A DNA stretch of 64,000 nt from CBDFJH01 sp965198095 (GTDB taxonomy: Bacteria; Latescibacterota; UBA2968; GCA-2709665), in assembly GCA_965198095.1 (NCBI GenBank), contig OZ240239.1:806001-870000 (forward strand), written 5' to 3'. The notes under the pieces were generated by a model, which saw only the letters and a program-made list of their open reading frames with translations, did not search any database and was not told where the DNA came from. Made by a program: the position numbers and the translations under genes. Below, piece by piece: positions 43,397 to 51,390 of this stretch. Positions within the stretch are counted from its first letter, which is position 1; the number at the start of each line of letters is the position of its first letter.

Positions 43397-44317
43397 ATGG
43401 CGGATAGTCCATTCAAGCTGGGCATGTACCTGAACGAATTGCAAATGCCCTTTGAGGCGGCGCTCAAGGCGGCCAAGGAGATCGGCGCGGAATATGTCTG
43501 GTTCGACCGCTTGATCGGCCATCCCGAGCTGGCGGCCATGTCGAATGAGCGGATCGATGAAATTGGCGAGCAGGTCGCGCGCCAAGGATTGAAACTGTTC
43601 ATGGTCGCCGCGTTGAACCCGTTCAAGAAGATCCACCTGAGCGAGTTGGACCTTGACGCATTGAGCGACAACGCCGAGTTCAGGACGGACTTCGACGATC
43701 TCATACGCTCCATGGAAATCGCCAATCGGCTCGACGTAGGCGCCGTACTGGCTTACACCTTTGCCTGGCCGGGAGAGTACACCGGCGACAAGCCGACCTG
43801 GCCGATGCGGTGGCTGACGAGGGGTGGCGTCATCGCCGAGCGCGACATGGAGAAGCTCGTAAAGGTGTTTTCTCTGGTCCTGGATCGGGCAGAGGTGCAC
43901 GACGTGGACGTCGTCTTATCGATGATGCCCTGGAACTATACGAATACCACCGGTAACTTTCGCCTGCTGGCCGAGCGGCTGAATTCCCCGCGGATCAAGG
44001 TGATGTGGGGACCCGCCGACAACATGAATTGCGGAGAAAGAGACGTGGCGACGTCCGGATTCATGAATGTGCGCCCCTACCTCAGCTCGCTTCACCTCAA
44101 AGATCTGCACGTCATCGATGGCCTTCGACGGAACTTCGACTACCGTCCGATTGGCGAGGGCGACGTTGACTATCCAACCCTGCTGCGGAGCTTGAGAGAC
44201 AGCCGATCCGATGTCGTTCTGGCTTCCGCGACACACTTTCTGCCCGAAAGCGGGTCGCGCGTGGAGGCCATGCGAATCAACTATGCGAATCTGAAATCTC
44301 TCATCGAAAACCTCTGA
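43397..44317 (+). CDS. sugar phosphate isomerase/epimerase-like TIM-barrel protein
   Basis: A 306-aa xylose-isomerase-like (AP endonuclease 2) TIM barrel. It opens FKLGMYLNELQMPFEAALKA and shows the alternating strand-helix pattern with GAEYVWFD and, late, SLHLKDLHVIDG, a typical metal-site strand, and RPIGEGDVDYPTLL. Such proteins isomerise sugars or act on inositol derivatives; the exact reaction is unknown. It is divergently oriented from the FAH gene, about 150 bases apart. Confidence 0.78.
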   Translation: MADSPFKLGMYLNELQMPFEAALKAAKEIGAEYVWFDRLIGHPELAAMSNERIDEIGEQVARQGLKLFMVAALNPFKKIHLSELDLDALSDNAEFRTDFDDLIRSMEIANRLDVGAVLAYTFAWPGEYTGDKPTWPMRWLTRGGVIAERDMEKLVKVFSLVLDRAEVHDVDVVLSMMPWNYTNTTGNFRLLAERLNSPRIKVMWGPADNMNCGERDVATSGFMNVRPYLSSLHLKDLHVIDGLRRNFDYRPIGEGDVDYPTLLRSLRDSRSDVVLASATHFLPESGSRVEAMRINYANLKSLIENL

Positions 44318-44374
44318 GATCCACGAAATCGAAGACCACCTTTTTTACGACGTGAACGGAGGTTGAGCAGACCT

Positions 44375-45202
44375 ATGGACGATGCCGTAGGCAGGCGCGG
44401 TCGCGCAGGCTGGCGGGACGCGTGTCATGGGGTCGTCTTCGAGGAAGAGACGCCCGTCGGCAAGGGTTTTGACATCATCCTGATCCTGGCCATCATATCG
44501 AGCGTCGTCGCCGTGATGCTCGACAGCGTCAGCAGCATCAGCAGTGAGTATGGCGATCTGTTATACGTTGTGGAATGGATATTCACGCTTCTGTTCACGA
44601 TTGAGTACGCCTTGCGGCTTTTCTGCGCCAAACGGCCTTGGACCTACGCGTGGAGTTTTTTCGGATTTGTCGATCTGCTCGCGATCGTGCCTACGTATCT
44701 CAGCTTGCTGCTTCCGGGAGCCCAGCACCTCACGGTGATCCGGCTTCTTCGGGTCCTTCGCGTGTTTCGCGTGCTGAAGCTCGCCCAATATCTGGGCGAG
44801 GCGAATCTCCTGACCCAGGCGTTGCACGCCAGCAGGCGAAAGGTCACGGTCTTTCTGGCGACCGTGCTCATTTTGGTCGTGATTCTGGGTTCCACGATGT
44901 ATGTCATTGAAGGCGGGGAGAACGGATTTTCCAGTATTCCTCACAGCGTCTACTGGGCGGTCGTCACGTTGACGACGGTGGGGTATGGAGACGTCGCGCC
45001 GCAAACCGACCTGGGTAAGGTGCTGGCGGCGGTCGTGATGATTCTGGGCTACGGCATCATTGCCGTGCCGACGGGGATCATGACGGCGGAGCTCTCCCTG
45101 AGCCTGAGAGGAAAATCGACCCTGAAGGAATGCCCGGACTGCGGCGCGAAAGGCCACGACGAGAATGCGGTCTTTTGCAAGAGATGTGGAGGAAACCTGT
45201 GA
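44375..45202 (+). CDS. voltage-gated potassium channel-like protein with zinc ribbon
   Basis: A six-helix ion channel of 275 aa. S1 is FDIILILAIISSVVAVML. S4 carries regularly spaced arginines (RLLRVLRVFRVLKLAQ, about 125-140). The selectivity filter is TLTTVGYGD (about 205), followed by S6 (VVMILGYGIIAVPTGI). The cytoplasmic tail ends in a CPDCG...CKRCGG zinc ribbon, which is uncommon on such channels. ATG 44375 has GGAGG 12 bases upstream; a TTG at 44363 is possible. The stop overlaps the start of the next gene. Confidence 0.88.
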   Translation: MDDAVGRRGRAGWRDACHGVVFEEETPVGKGFDIILILAIISSVVAVMLDSVSSISSEYGDLLYVVEWIFTLLFTIEYALRLFCAKRPWTYAWSFFGFVDLLAIVPTYLSLLLPGAQHLTVIRLLRVLRVFRVLKLAQYLGEANLLTQALHASRRKVTVFLATVLILVVILGSTMYVIEGGENGFSSIPHSVYWAVVTLTTVGYGDVAPQTDLGKVLAAVVMILGYGIIAVPTGIMTAELSLSLRGKSTLKECPDCGAKGHDENAVFCKRCGGNL

Positions 45203-45993
45203 CTGTCGGTCCGCCAAGTCAGGGTATCGGCGTGCAACCGACGGATTTCTCGAGATCTTACCACGCGCGCAGCGCTCCGCCCGACTTCGAGGATACGCGC
45301 AAACCGGGGCACATGAAATGGGGCAACTGGGCCCGCATCCTTCTGGATGCGAGGTGCGTGCTGACGGACGGGAAGTCCGGGATCTCGGATGCGTTTTTTC
45401 TGATCGCTCCGTGCCGCACGGAGTGGATGTATCGGGATGACCTCCTTTTTCAGGTTCCGAGCAGGGAATACAGGGTCCTATGGTCTCGTGACCGGCACCT
45501 GAGCATGGGAAGGGCGATCACGTACCAGGGGGAACCGGGCTCGGAGGACGTGGCGGCACGTTTTTCTTCCCTGACGTTCACGATTCAGCCGCTGCCGCGT
45601 GCTCGGATTCTCGACACGGACGAGGAAGTCATACGAGCCGTCAAGGCGCGTTTGACGATCGTGGCACGGACCGAGATTTGGAATCCGGAGCGTCAGATGC
45701 GGGCGATGATCGAGTACCCGGTGAGGACGATCAGCTTTCACTCGAAAAGGAAGCGGTTTCAGGTGGACACCGGTCCCGTCGCACTGCCGGACCTTTCTTC
45801 GACGCGGGAGCACTGGATCGAATGGTTCTCGATGGCCCACATCGTCTACAACAGGTTCGACCGGGCAGAGTTCATCGTCCGTCGACCGACCCCCGTCCCG
45901 GAGGCGGACAGGGAGGTCTGCACCGTACTTCACTACTCCGAGAGACAGATCCACGAAGCGAGGCATACGATCATCTGCGGGGAAAACGAATAG
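45199..45993 (+). CDS. hypothetical protein coupled to the ion channel
   Basis: A 264-aa soluble protein I do not recognise. It is rich in aromatic and Arg residues (HMKWGNWARILLDARCVL, then EHWIEWFSMAHIVYNRFD) and has no signal peptide or membrane helix. The GTG start at 45199 overlaps the channel's stop codon (GTGA) and has an excellent GGAGG six bases upstream, so the two are probably translated together and may act together. Confidence 0.65.
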   Translation: MTVGPPSQGIGVQPTDFSRSYHARSAPPDFEDTRKPGHMKWGNWARILLDARCVLTDGKSGISDAFFLIAPCRTEWMYRDDLLFQVPSREYRVLWSRDRHLSMGRAITYQGEPGSEDVAARFSSLTFTIQPLPRARILDTDEEVIRAVKARLTIVARTEIWNPERQMRAMIEYPVRTISFHSKRKRFQVDTGPVALPDLSSTREHWIEWFSMAHIVYNRFDRAEFIVRRPTPVPEADREVCTVLHYSERQIHEARHTIICGENE

Positions 45994-46458
45994 TTTTAAA
46001 CACATTATTTACATATACTTAAAGAACCCATTTCCGGAATTCCGTTCCAATATCCCATGCTCCGCCTCTGTTTGATCCCGTTGGGACCGGCGTGAAGGCC
46101 AGATCGTGGCCCTCTTCCACCTCAAGGGGACCGACCGTGGAACGCCCTCGCCGTCGCTCTGGCGGGGTATGTCCACGAGCCCTGACACTCTTTGGCGGCC
46201 ATCTGATACCATGCGCATGCTCTTTTATGGCGTGATTGGCCCCGACTTATGTCACAGCTTTTCTCATATTGACACGGCGATAACTCACGTCGCGTAGGGG
46301 AGATCACAAAATGTCACGCCTCGCCACGAGGGTTGCCAGCTTCCGTTCGGTTTGACTGAGATGCTCGTTCGGCCCGGGAAGCTCCGGCCCGTTGCGCGTT
46401 TCAAAACCGCTTGGATAATCGGTGTTCTGTTTTATCATGTCTGGAACAGGAGCCTGAT
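45994..46458. other. gene-poor stretch with possible decayed sequence
   Basis: No supportable gene. The first 30 bases are AT-rich. From about 46106 a plus-strand frame reads VALFHLKGTDRG and later DTMRMLFYGVIGPDLCHSF, which looks more like a decayed protein fragment than random DNA, but I cannot assign a family. Confidence 0.3.
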
Positions 46459-47148
46459 TTGAATATCGCGACGCGCGGGAGTCAAAACAGCATTCTGGAG
46501 CGGCTTTCCACTCCTCGCGGCGAGCTTCAGCTCAAGCAGATCCGCCTCGGAGACGAGACGCACCACGAGCTGGTTTTCAACGGCGTTTTCTTGATGGCAA
46601 GCTACAACGCGCCCTCTTCCCAGGTGCTTGCGGACGGTGTGTTGGACGGGATGGGCTTTCGCAGGAACGCGGAACTGCTGATCGGTGGCCTGGGCATGGG
46701 ATTCGCGCTCAGACGGGTGCTTGCCAGACGGGAGGTGCGAAAGGTCTGCGTGGTTGAGCTTTTGCCTCAGATCGCGGCCTGGAATCGCCGATACCTCGGA
46801 AATCGCGACGTCCTCGACGACATCCGAACCGAGCTGGTTATCGGGGACGTGCACGACTTTCTCCACGGCCATCCCAAGAGCTACGATGGCATCATGATGG
46901 ATATAGACAACGGACCGGATTGGGTCGTACGGGAAGAAAACCGAAGGATGTACAGCCTGTCGACTCTGAATCTTCTGCGGATCCGCCTGAGGCCGCGAGG
47001 GGCGATGGGAATCTGGGCACACGCCCCGAACCGCGGCTGCGAGCAGGCCCTGGCGGAAGTGTTCGGTCAGGTCACCGTACAGGAGGCAAGGGACTTCGAC
47101 CTGGCAGGGAAGCCCTTGGACAGCGTCGTCTACATCGTTCAGGGGTAG
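46459..47148 (+). CDS. spermidine synthase-like methyltransferase-fold protein
   Basis: A 229-aa protein with the spermidine-synthase type Rossmann fold. AELLIGGLGMGFALRRVL is the nucleotide-cofactor glycine motif, VCVVELLPQIAAWNRRYL gives the acidic ribose-binding Glu, and DGIMMDIDNGPDWVV is the catalytic-region Asp strand. The polyamine-specific residues cannot be confirmed, so an unknown aminopropyl- or methyl-transferase is possible. TTG 46459 is chosen because AGGAG lies about eight bases upstream. gltA follows. Confidence 0.7.
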   Translation: MNIATRGSQNSILERLSTPRGELQLKQIRLGDETHHELVFNGVFLMASYNAPSSQVLADGVLDGMGFRRNAELLIGGLGMGFALRRVLARREVRKVCVVELLPQIAAWNRRYLGNRDVLDDIRTELVIGDVHDFLHGHPKSYDGIMMDIDNGPDWVVREENRRMYSLSTLNLLRIRLRPRGAMGIWAHAPNRGCEQALAEVFGQVTVQEARDFDLAGKPLDSVVYIVQG

Positions 47149-47198
47149 GCGTTTTCCCGGTGCCTGGCTGCCGGCGGCCATCGAGAAAGGAGCTATTG

Positions 47199-48503
47199 AT
47201 GGGTAGGGATTCGCTCACGATTACCGACAACCGAACCGGGAAGAGGTATGAGGCCCCGATATTTTACGGGACCTATCCCGAGTACGGGGCAGGCATCGAC
47301 GCGAACATTTTAAGGCAGATCAAGGTGTCCGACGATGACTTCGGCCTTTTGGCCTTCGATCCGGGATATCGGACGACGGCGTCCTGCAAGAGTTCGATCA
47401 CGTTTATCGACGGCGAAAAGGGCATTCTCAGGTACCGCGGCTACCCGATCGAACAGCTGGCCCAACGGAGCGACTACCTGGAAGTCGCCTATCTCCTGCT
47501 ATACGGAGAACTCCCGCAGCAGGATGCGTACGAAATGTGGGTCAACAAGGTAAAGTCGCACGCGATGATCCACGAAAGCATCAAGAATTTCCTGGAGGGT
47601 TTTCGCGTCGGGTCCCACACGATGGGCCTGCTCGTCAGCGTATTGGGCGCAAAGTCCACGTTCTATCCCGACGCCCGTGAGATTGCGGACCCCGAGGTGA
47701 TGGACACGCATATCTCGAGGCTGGTGAGCAAGGTAGCCACCGTTGCGGCGTTCGGCTACCGGCACAGCCGCGGACTTCCCTACATCTACCCGGATCCGGA
47801 CCTCCACTTCTGCGCCAATCTCAGGAATATGCTTTTCGGCATTCCGGGCAAGGATTACGAGCCCAATTCGGTTCTGGAGCGCGCATTCGACGTCCTCTTC
47901 ATCCTCCACGCCGACCACGAACAGAACTGCAGCGCGAGTACGATGCGGATGATCGGGAGTTCCCACGCCGACCCCTATTCCTCCATCGCGGGCGCGGCAG
48001 GCGCGCTCTATGGGCCCAGACACGGCGGCGCCAACGAGGCCGTTCTCAAGATGCTCAATGAGATTGGCAGCGTAGACCGGGTCCCCGACTATATCGAGCG
48101 CGCAAAGAAAAAGGAGGTTCTGGTTCAAGGATTCGGCCACGCAGTCTACCGTCACTACGATCCACGCGCCGCCGTGGTCAAGAACACCGCGTACGAGGTG
48201 TTCAAGGTGACGGGAAAGAATCCCCTGATCGACATCGCGCTGGAGCTGGAACGGATTGCCTTGGAGGATGACTATTTCTTGTCCCGGAAGCTGTATCCCA
48301 ACGTAGATTTTTACTCGGGCATCATCTATCAGGCCATGGGCCTCCCCATCGACATGTACCCGGTCCTGTTCGCGATTCCCCGAACGGTCGGCTGGTTGGC
48401 CCAGTGGAAGGAGATGCTGATCGATCAGATGGGAATCGCAAGGCCCAGACAGATCTACACGGGTGAGGATGAACGGGACTACCTGGCGATGGACCAACGG
48501 TGA
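47199..48503 (+). CDS. gltA: citrate synthase (type II)
   Basis: Condenses oxaloacetate with acetyl-CoA, the entry to the TCA cycle. The catalytic residues are in LHADHEQNCSAS (His, about 240), GPRHGGANEAV (His, about 272) and PNVDFYSGI (Asp, about 368). The N-terminal beta region (about 1-45) marks the hexameric Gram-negative type. The 434 aa are typical. ATG 47199 is preceded by AAAGGAG. A terminator-like hairpin follows at 48546. Confidence 0.96.
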   Translation: MGRDSLTITDNRTGKRYEAPIFYGTYPEYGAGIDANILRQIKVSDDDFGLLAFDPGYRTTASCKSSITFIDGEKGILRYRGYPIEQLAQRSDYLEVAYLLLYGELPQQDAYEMWVNKVKSHAMIHESIKNFLEGFRVGSHTMGLLVSVLGAKSTFYPDAREIADPEVMDTHISRLVSKVATVAAFGYRHSRGLPYIYPDPDLHFCANLRNMLFGIPGKDYEPNSVLERAFDVLFILHADHEQNCSASTMRMIGSSHADPYSSIAGAAGALYGPRHGGANEAVLKMLNEIGSVDRVPDYIERAKKKEVLVQGFGHAVYRHYDPRAAVVKNTAYEVFKVTGKNPLIDIALELERIALEDDYFLSRKLYPNVDFYSGIIYQAMGLPIDMYPVLFAIPRTVGWLAQWKEMLIDQMGIARPRQIYTGEDERDYLAMDQR

Positions 48504-48545
48504 GTTGTTGCCGCAGAACTCGGGATTCCATCGCAGGAATGTGTC

Positions 48546-48580
48546 GAGCGTAAGGGCTTTGGCTCTTGCGCTCTATTTCT
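48546..48580 (+). terminator. probable intrinsic terminator after gltA
   Basis: GAGCGTAAG pairs with CTTGCGCTC (one G-U pair) across a 10-base loop and is followed by TATTTCTT. Confidence 0.5.
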
Positions 48581-48617
48581 TGATGCGCCGGATTGGGCAG
48601 TCCGAGCGGGGGGAGAA

Positions 48618-49589
48618 ATGAACATATGTATGGTAGGATACGGCATGATGGGTGCGTGGCACTCGAACGGCCTGAAAGAGGCGGATTGTTGTCTGCACAC
48701 CGTGGTCGGCCGACGACTCGAGCCCACCCGTGAATTCGCGTTTCAGTACGGATACCTCAAATCCACGGTCGATTTTGCAGAGGCGCTGTCCGACCCCGAG
48801 ATCGACGTGGTGATCCTGGCCGTCCCCAGCGAGCTTCACGCGGAGTATGCGCTGGCGGCTCTGGCCGCCCGAAAGCATACGCTCGTGGAGATTCCGATTG
48901 CCATGAATCTTGCAGATTCGGAGCGGGTGGCCGCGGCCGGCAGTGAGAGCGGCCCGATGCTGGGTGTCGTGCACCCGCTGCGTGTGAGACGTGAGATGGT
49001 GGATCTGAAAAAGCGGGTCCTTGCAGGTGACGAACAGATTCGGCACATTGGAGGCCGGTTCTTCATTCACCGCCTCACGAATGTGGGGGCCACGGGATAC
49101 GAGAGAAGCTGGACGGACAACCTTTTGTGGCATCACACGACGCATCTGCTCGATTTCGGTCTCTGGATGCTCGACGAACCGGTCCGGGAAGTTCACGGCT
49201 TCATGCCGCTGCCCCACGCGGAAACGGGGATCCCCATGGAAGCCTTCATCGGGTTGGAAACCGAACGGGATCGATCGCTGGTCTGCACAGGATCGTATCG
49301 TAGTCACGAGTGGATCTTCGATGCGTTGATCATAACCGATCAGGATTCGTATCGTCTGGACGTGTTGCAGGACGAGCTGGTCACGAAGGATGGGACGGCG
49401 AAGGTTGCGTCCCAGGAGGAGAGCTGCGGAGCGGTTGCACGCGACTTCGTGGCGTCTGTGAGGGAGGGACGGCCACCGGCGATCCCTGCAGCGTCCGTAC
49501 TGCCCGCGATGCAGGTGTTGCAGGAGGTGCAGGACCGGTGGGACGAGAGGCACGGCGCACGGACGATTCCGGGCAGGGCCATCTCTTGA
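48618..49589 (+). CDS. Gfo/Idh/MocA family oxidoreductase
   Basis: NAD(P)-dependent sugar dehydrogenase-like protein of 323 aa. The Rossmann motif is CMVGYGMMGAWH at the N-terminus, with IDVVILAVPSELHAEYA after it. The position of the conserved EKP motif reads VEIPIAMNLADS, so the catalytic-region Lys is replaced by Ile. The C-terminal alpha/beta domain includes GGRFFIHRL and LWHHTTHLLDFGLWML, with the usual active-site His. Substrate unknown. Confidence 0.85.
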   Translation: MNICMVGYGMMGAWHSNGLKEADCCLHTVVGRRLEPTREFAFQYGYLKSTVDFAEALSDPEIDVVILAVPSELHAEYALAALAARKHTLVEIPIAMNLADSERVAAAGSESGPMLGVVHPLRVRREMVDLKKRVLAGDEQIRHIGGRFFIHRLTNVGATGYERSWTDNLLWHHTTHLLDFGLWMLDEPVREVHGFMPLPHAETGIPMEAFIGLETERDRSLVCTGSYRSHEWIFDALIITDQDSYRLDVLQDELVTKDGTAKVASQEESCGAVARDFVASVREGRPPAIPAASVLPAMQVLQEVQDRWDERHGARTIPGRAIS

Positions 49590-49657
49590 AGAGCGTGTGA
49601 GGTCGTGACGCGTTACCTGTCGACGGCTGCTCGGATGACAGATTCACGGGAGGCCGG

Positions 49658-49828
49658 GTGAACGAAGCGCCTCACGCAGGCCGCTCGCTCAGTCTACTCG
49701 GCGCAACGGGTGTCGGAGTCGGCGCGATTGTCGGCGGCGGCATCCTCGCGCTCGCCGGCGTGGCATATGCGACCACGGGGCCCAGTGCCGTGGTCGCATT
49801 CGCGTTGAATGGCAGATTTCAGGAGTGA
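49658..49828 (+). pseudogene. amino-acid permease (APC type), truncated by repeat
   Basis: From GTG 49658 (with GGGAGG upstream) the frame reads SLLGATGVGVGAIVGGGILA and continues to VAFALNG, the first transmembrane helix and start of the second of an APC-superfamily amino-acid transporter. At about 49811 it runs into repeat copy L and stops at 49828 after four foreign residues. The rest of the gene is not found on the other side of the element, so a deletion accompanied the insertion. Confidence 0.7.
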
Positions 49829-50205
49829 TTCGGGCCAGATGTCATTGCGGCCGTGGCGTTTCGGCTCTCTAGCTGCTTCGGCGTTTCTCCTCCCCAGGGG
49901 TTCGGGCCCTCTGTGGGACGGGGTCAGGTGCGGGTGCGGATATGGGGGCGAATGGAAATTCGCGGCGTGGGGGCGGGTCCCGCAGTGGGCATAAGGCGGG
50001 GGGAGGAGTTCATTCCTTTCGCGGGCGCCAGTCCTTTCCAGTGAGGCTGAGTCGCCACGGCCCGAGCCTCCCCGGCGTTTGAGGGGCCTGCCTGCGCCGC
50101 GTTGGGCGCGGCAGGCAGGCGCCCTTCTTTTGTCACCTTTTCTTGGGCGGGCAAGAAAAGGTGAGTATGAGTGACTTTCCTAACCTTTTTTATGAATTAT
50201 TCCGG
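49812..50205 (+). repeat. repeat element copy L (long form, left end missing)
   Basis: A segment of about 394 bases nearly identical to the reverse complement of 53718-54108. It begins CAGATTTCAGGAGTGATTCG and ends TGAATTATTCCGG (50193-50205), the family's terminal repeat. Internal hairpins include TCACCTTTTCTTG/CAAGAAAAGGTGA and GCCTGCCTGC/GCAGGCAGGC. The other terminal repeat is absent. The region 50206-50400 up to the next gene shows nothing further. Confidence 0.8.
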
Positions 50206-50400
50206 CTAGTGTCGCGTCCCAGCAATTCGTAGAACAACTATGTGACCAGCCGCTACATTTGGCAGTAGGACTAGTGAACCATCCAAGTGATTGATCTCAA
50301 AGGCACTAAGGGCAATAGTGTAGTCACCATTCAGAAGCTGGTTTGTAGGAAATCTTTATTTAAGAAACTTCCGAGACATCACACTAGAAAGGAGTAGAGC

Positions 50401-51333
50401 GTGGAAACTCGCATGCTTGGAAGGACGGGACTCAGGGTCTCGTCGATCGGGGTGGGATGCTGGCAGATGGGGGGCGCGCCGAGCTGGACGGGCGTGAGTG
50501 ACGAGGAGTCGATTGCGACGATTCATCACGCCGAAGAGATCGGCGTCAACCTGTTGGACTCGGCCGAGACGTATGGCTATGGACACAGTGAAACGGTGAT
50601 GGGACGCGCGTTGAAGGGGCGGCGCGACCGGTTCGTGATCGCGACGAAGGTGCGGCCCGCCACGGACGACCCGGATGAGGAGAGGGCGCGGCAGCGGATC
50701 GTCGAGGCGTGTGAAGGGAGCCTCAGGCGACTGCAGACGGACAGGATCGACCTCTATCAGCTGCACGCCGTGCCGCAGGAAAGGACGATGCCGGTCGTGA
50801 TGGAGACCCTCGCAGACCTGAAGCAGCAGGGAAAGATCGGCTGGTTCGGGATCTCGACCAACGATACGGAGGCCGTCAGGAAGCTGCTCGCCCTGGGAGA
50901 GATCTCGATGTTGCAGGTCGGCTACAACCTGCTCAGCCGGAGCGGGGAGGCGGCGCTGCGCCTGGCCAAGGCGGAGAACCTGGGTACGTTGATTCGGGTT
51001 CCGCTGGCTAGCGGTGCGCTTTCGGGAAAGTATTTCGCAGACCGGAAACTGGATGATGGAGATAGACGCACGGACCGATTCACGTCCGAAAAGGGGGAGG
51101 CGACGTTCAAGAAGCTTTCAGAGCTCCTGTTTTTGACGGAGCGGACGAATCGAACGATGGTTCAGGCGGCGCTGCGGTTCGTCTTGGATACGGAAGGGGT
51201 GACGTCGGCGATCCCGGGGGCCAAGAACCGTAAGCAACTCCGGGAAAACGCAGGAGCCATGGATGTGCCGTCCCTCACCGCGGCGGAGCGTGCGCGGGCG
51301 ATCGAAATCGTCGATGAAGCACAAGGGTTCTAG
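50401..51333 (+). CDS. aldo/keto reductase
   Basis: A 310-aa NADPH-type AKR barrel. The catalytic tetrad is visible: Asp and Tyr in NLLDSAETYGYGHSE (about 50-64), Lys in FVIATKV (about 82) and His in DLYQLHAV (about 120). The C-terminal cofactor loop is TSAIPGAKNRKQLRENAGA. GTG start with AAAGGAG upstream. Physiological substrate unknown. It lies inside the segment bracketed by the inverted repeat copies. Confidence 0.9.
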   Translation: METRMLGRTGLRVSSIGVGCWQMGGAPSWTGVSDEESIATIHHAEEIGVNLLDSAETYGYGHSETVMGRALKGRRDRFVIATKVRPATDDPDEERARQRIVEACEGSLRRLQTDRIDLYQLHAVPQERTMPVVMETLADLKQQGKIGWFGISTNDTEAVRKLLALGEISMLQVGYNLLSRSGEAALRLAKAENLGTLIRVPLASGALSGKYFADRKLDDGDRRTDRFTSEKGEATFKKLSELLFLTERTNRTMVQAALRFVLDTEGVTSAIPGAKNRKQLRENAGAMDVPSLTAAERARAIEIVDEAQGF

Positions 51334-51390
51334 CGCTTCAGCGGAGGCGCGGCGAGGGGCCGGAGGCGGACAGACGATCGAAGCAGGCGA

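Noticed and set aside
49924..50154. A small open frame with a twin at 53755-53997
   Set aside because: The two frames are alike only because they lie in the inverted repeat copies; no start signals or protein character.
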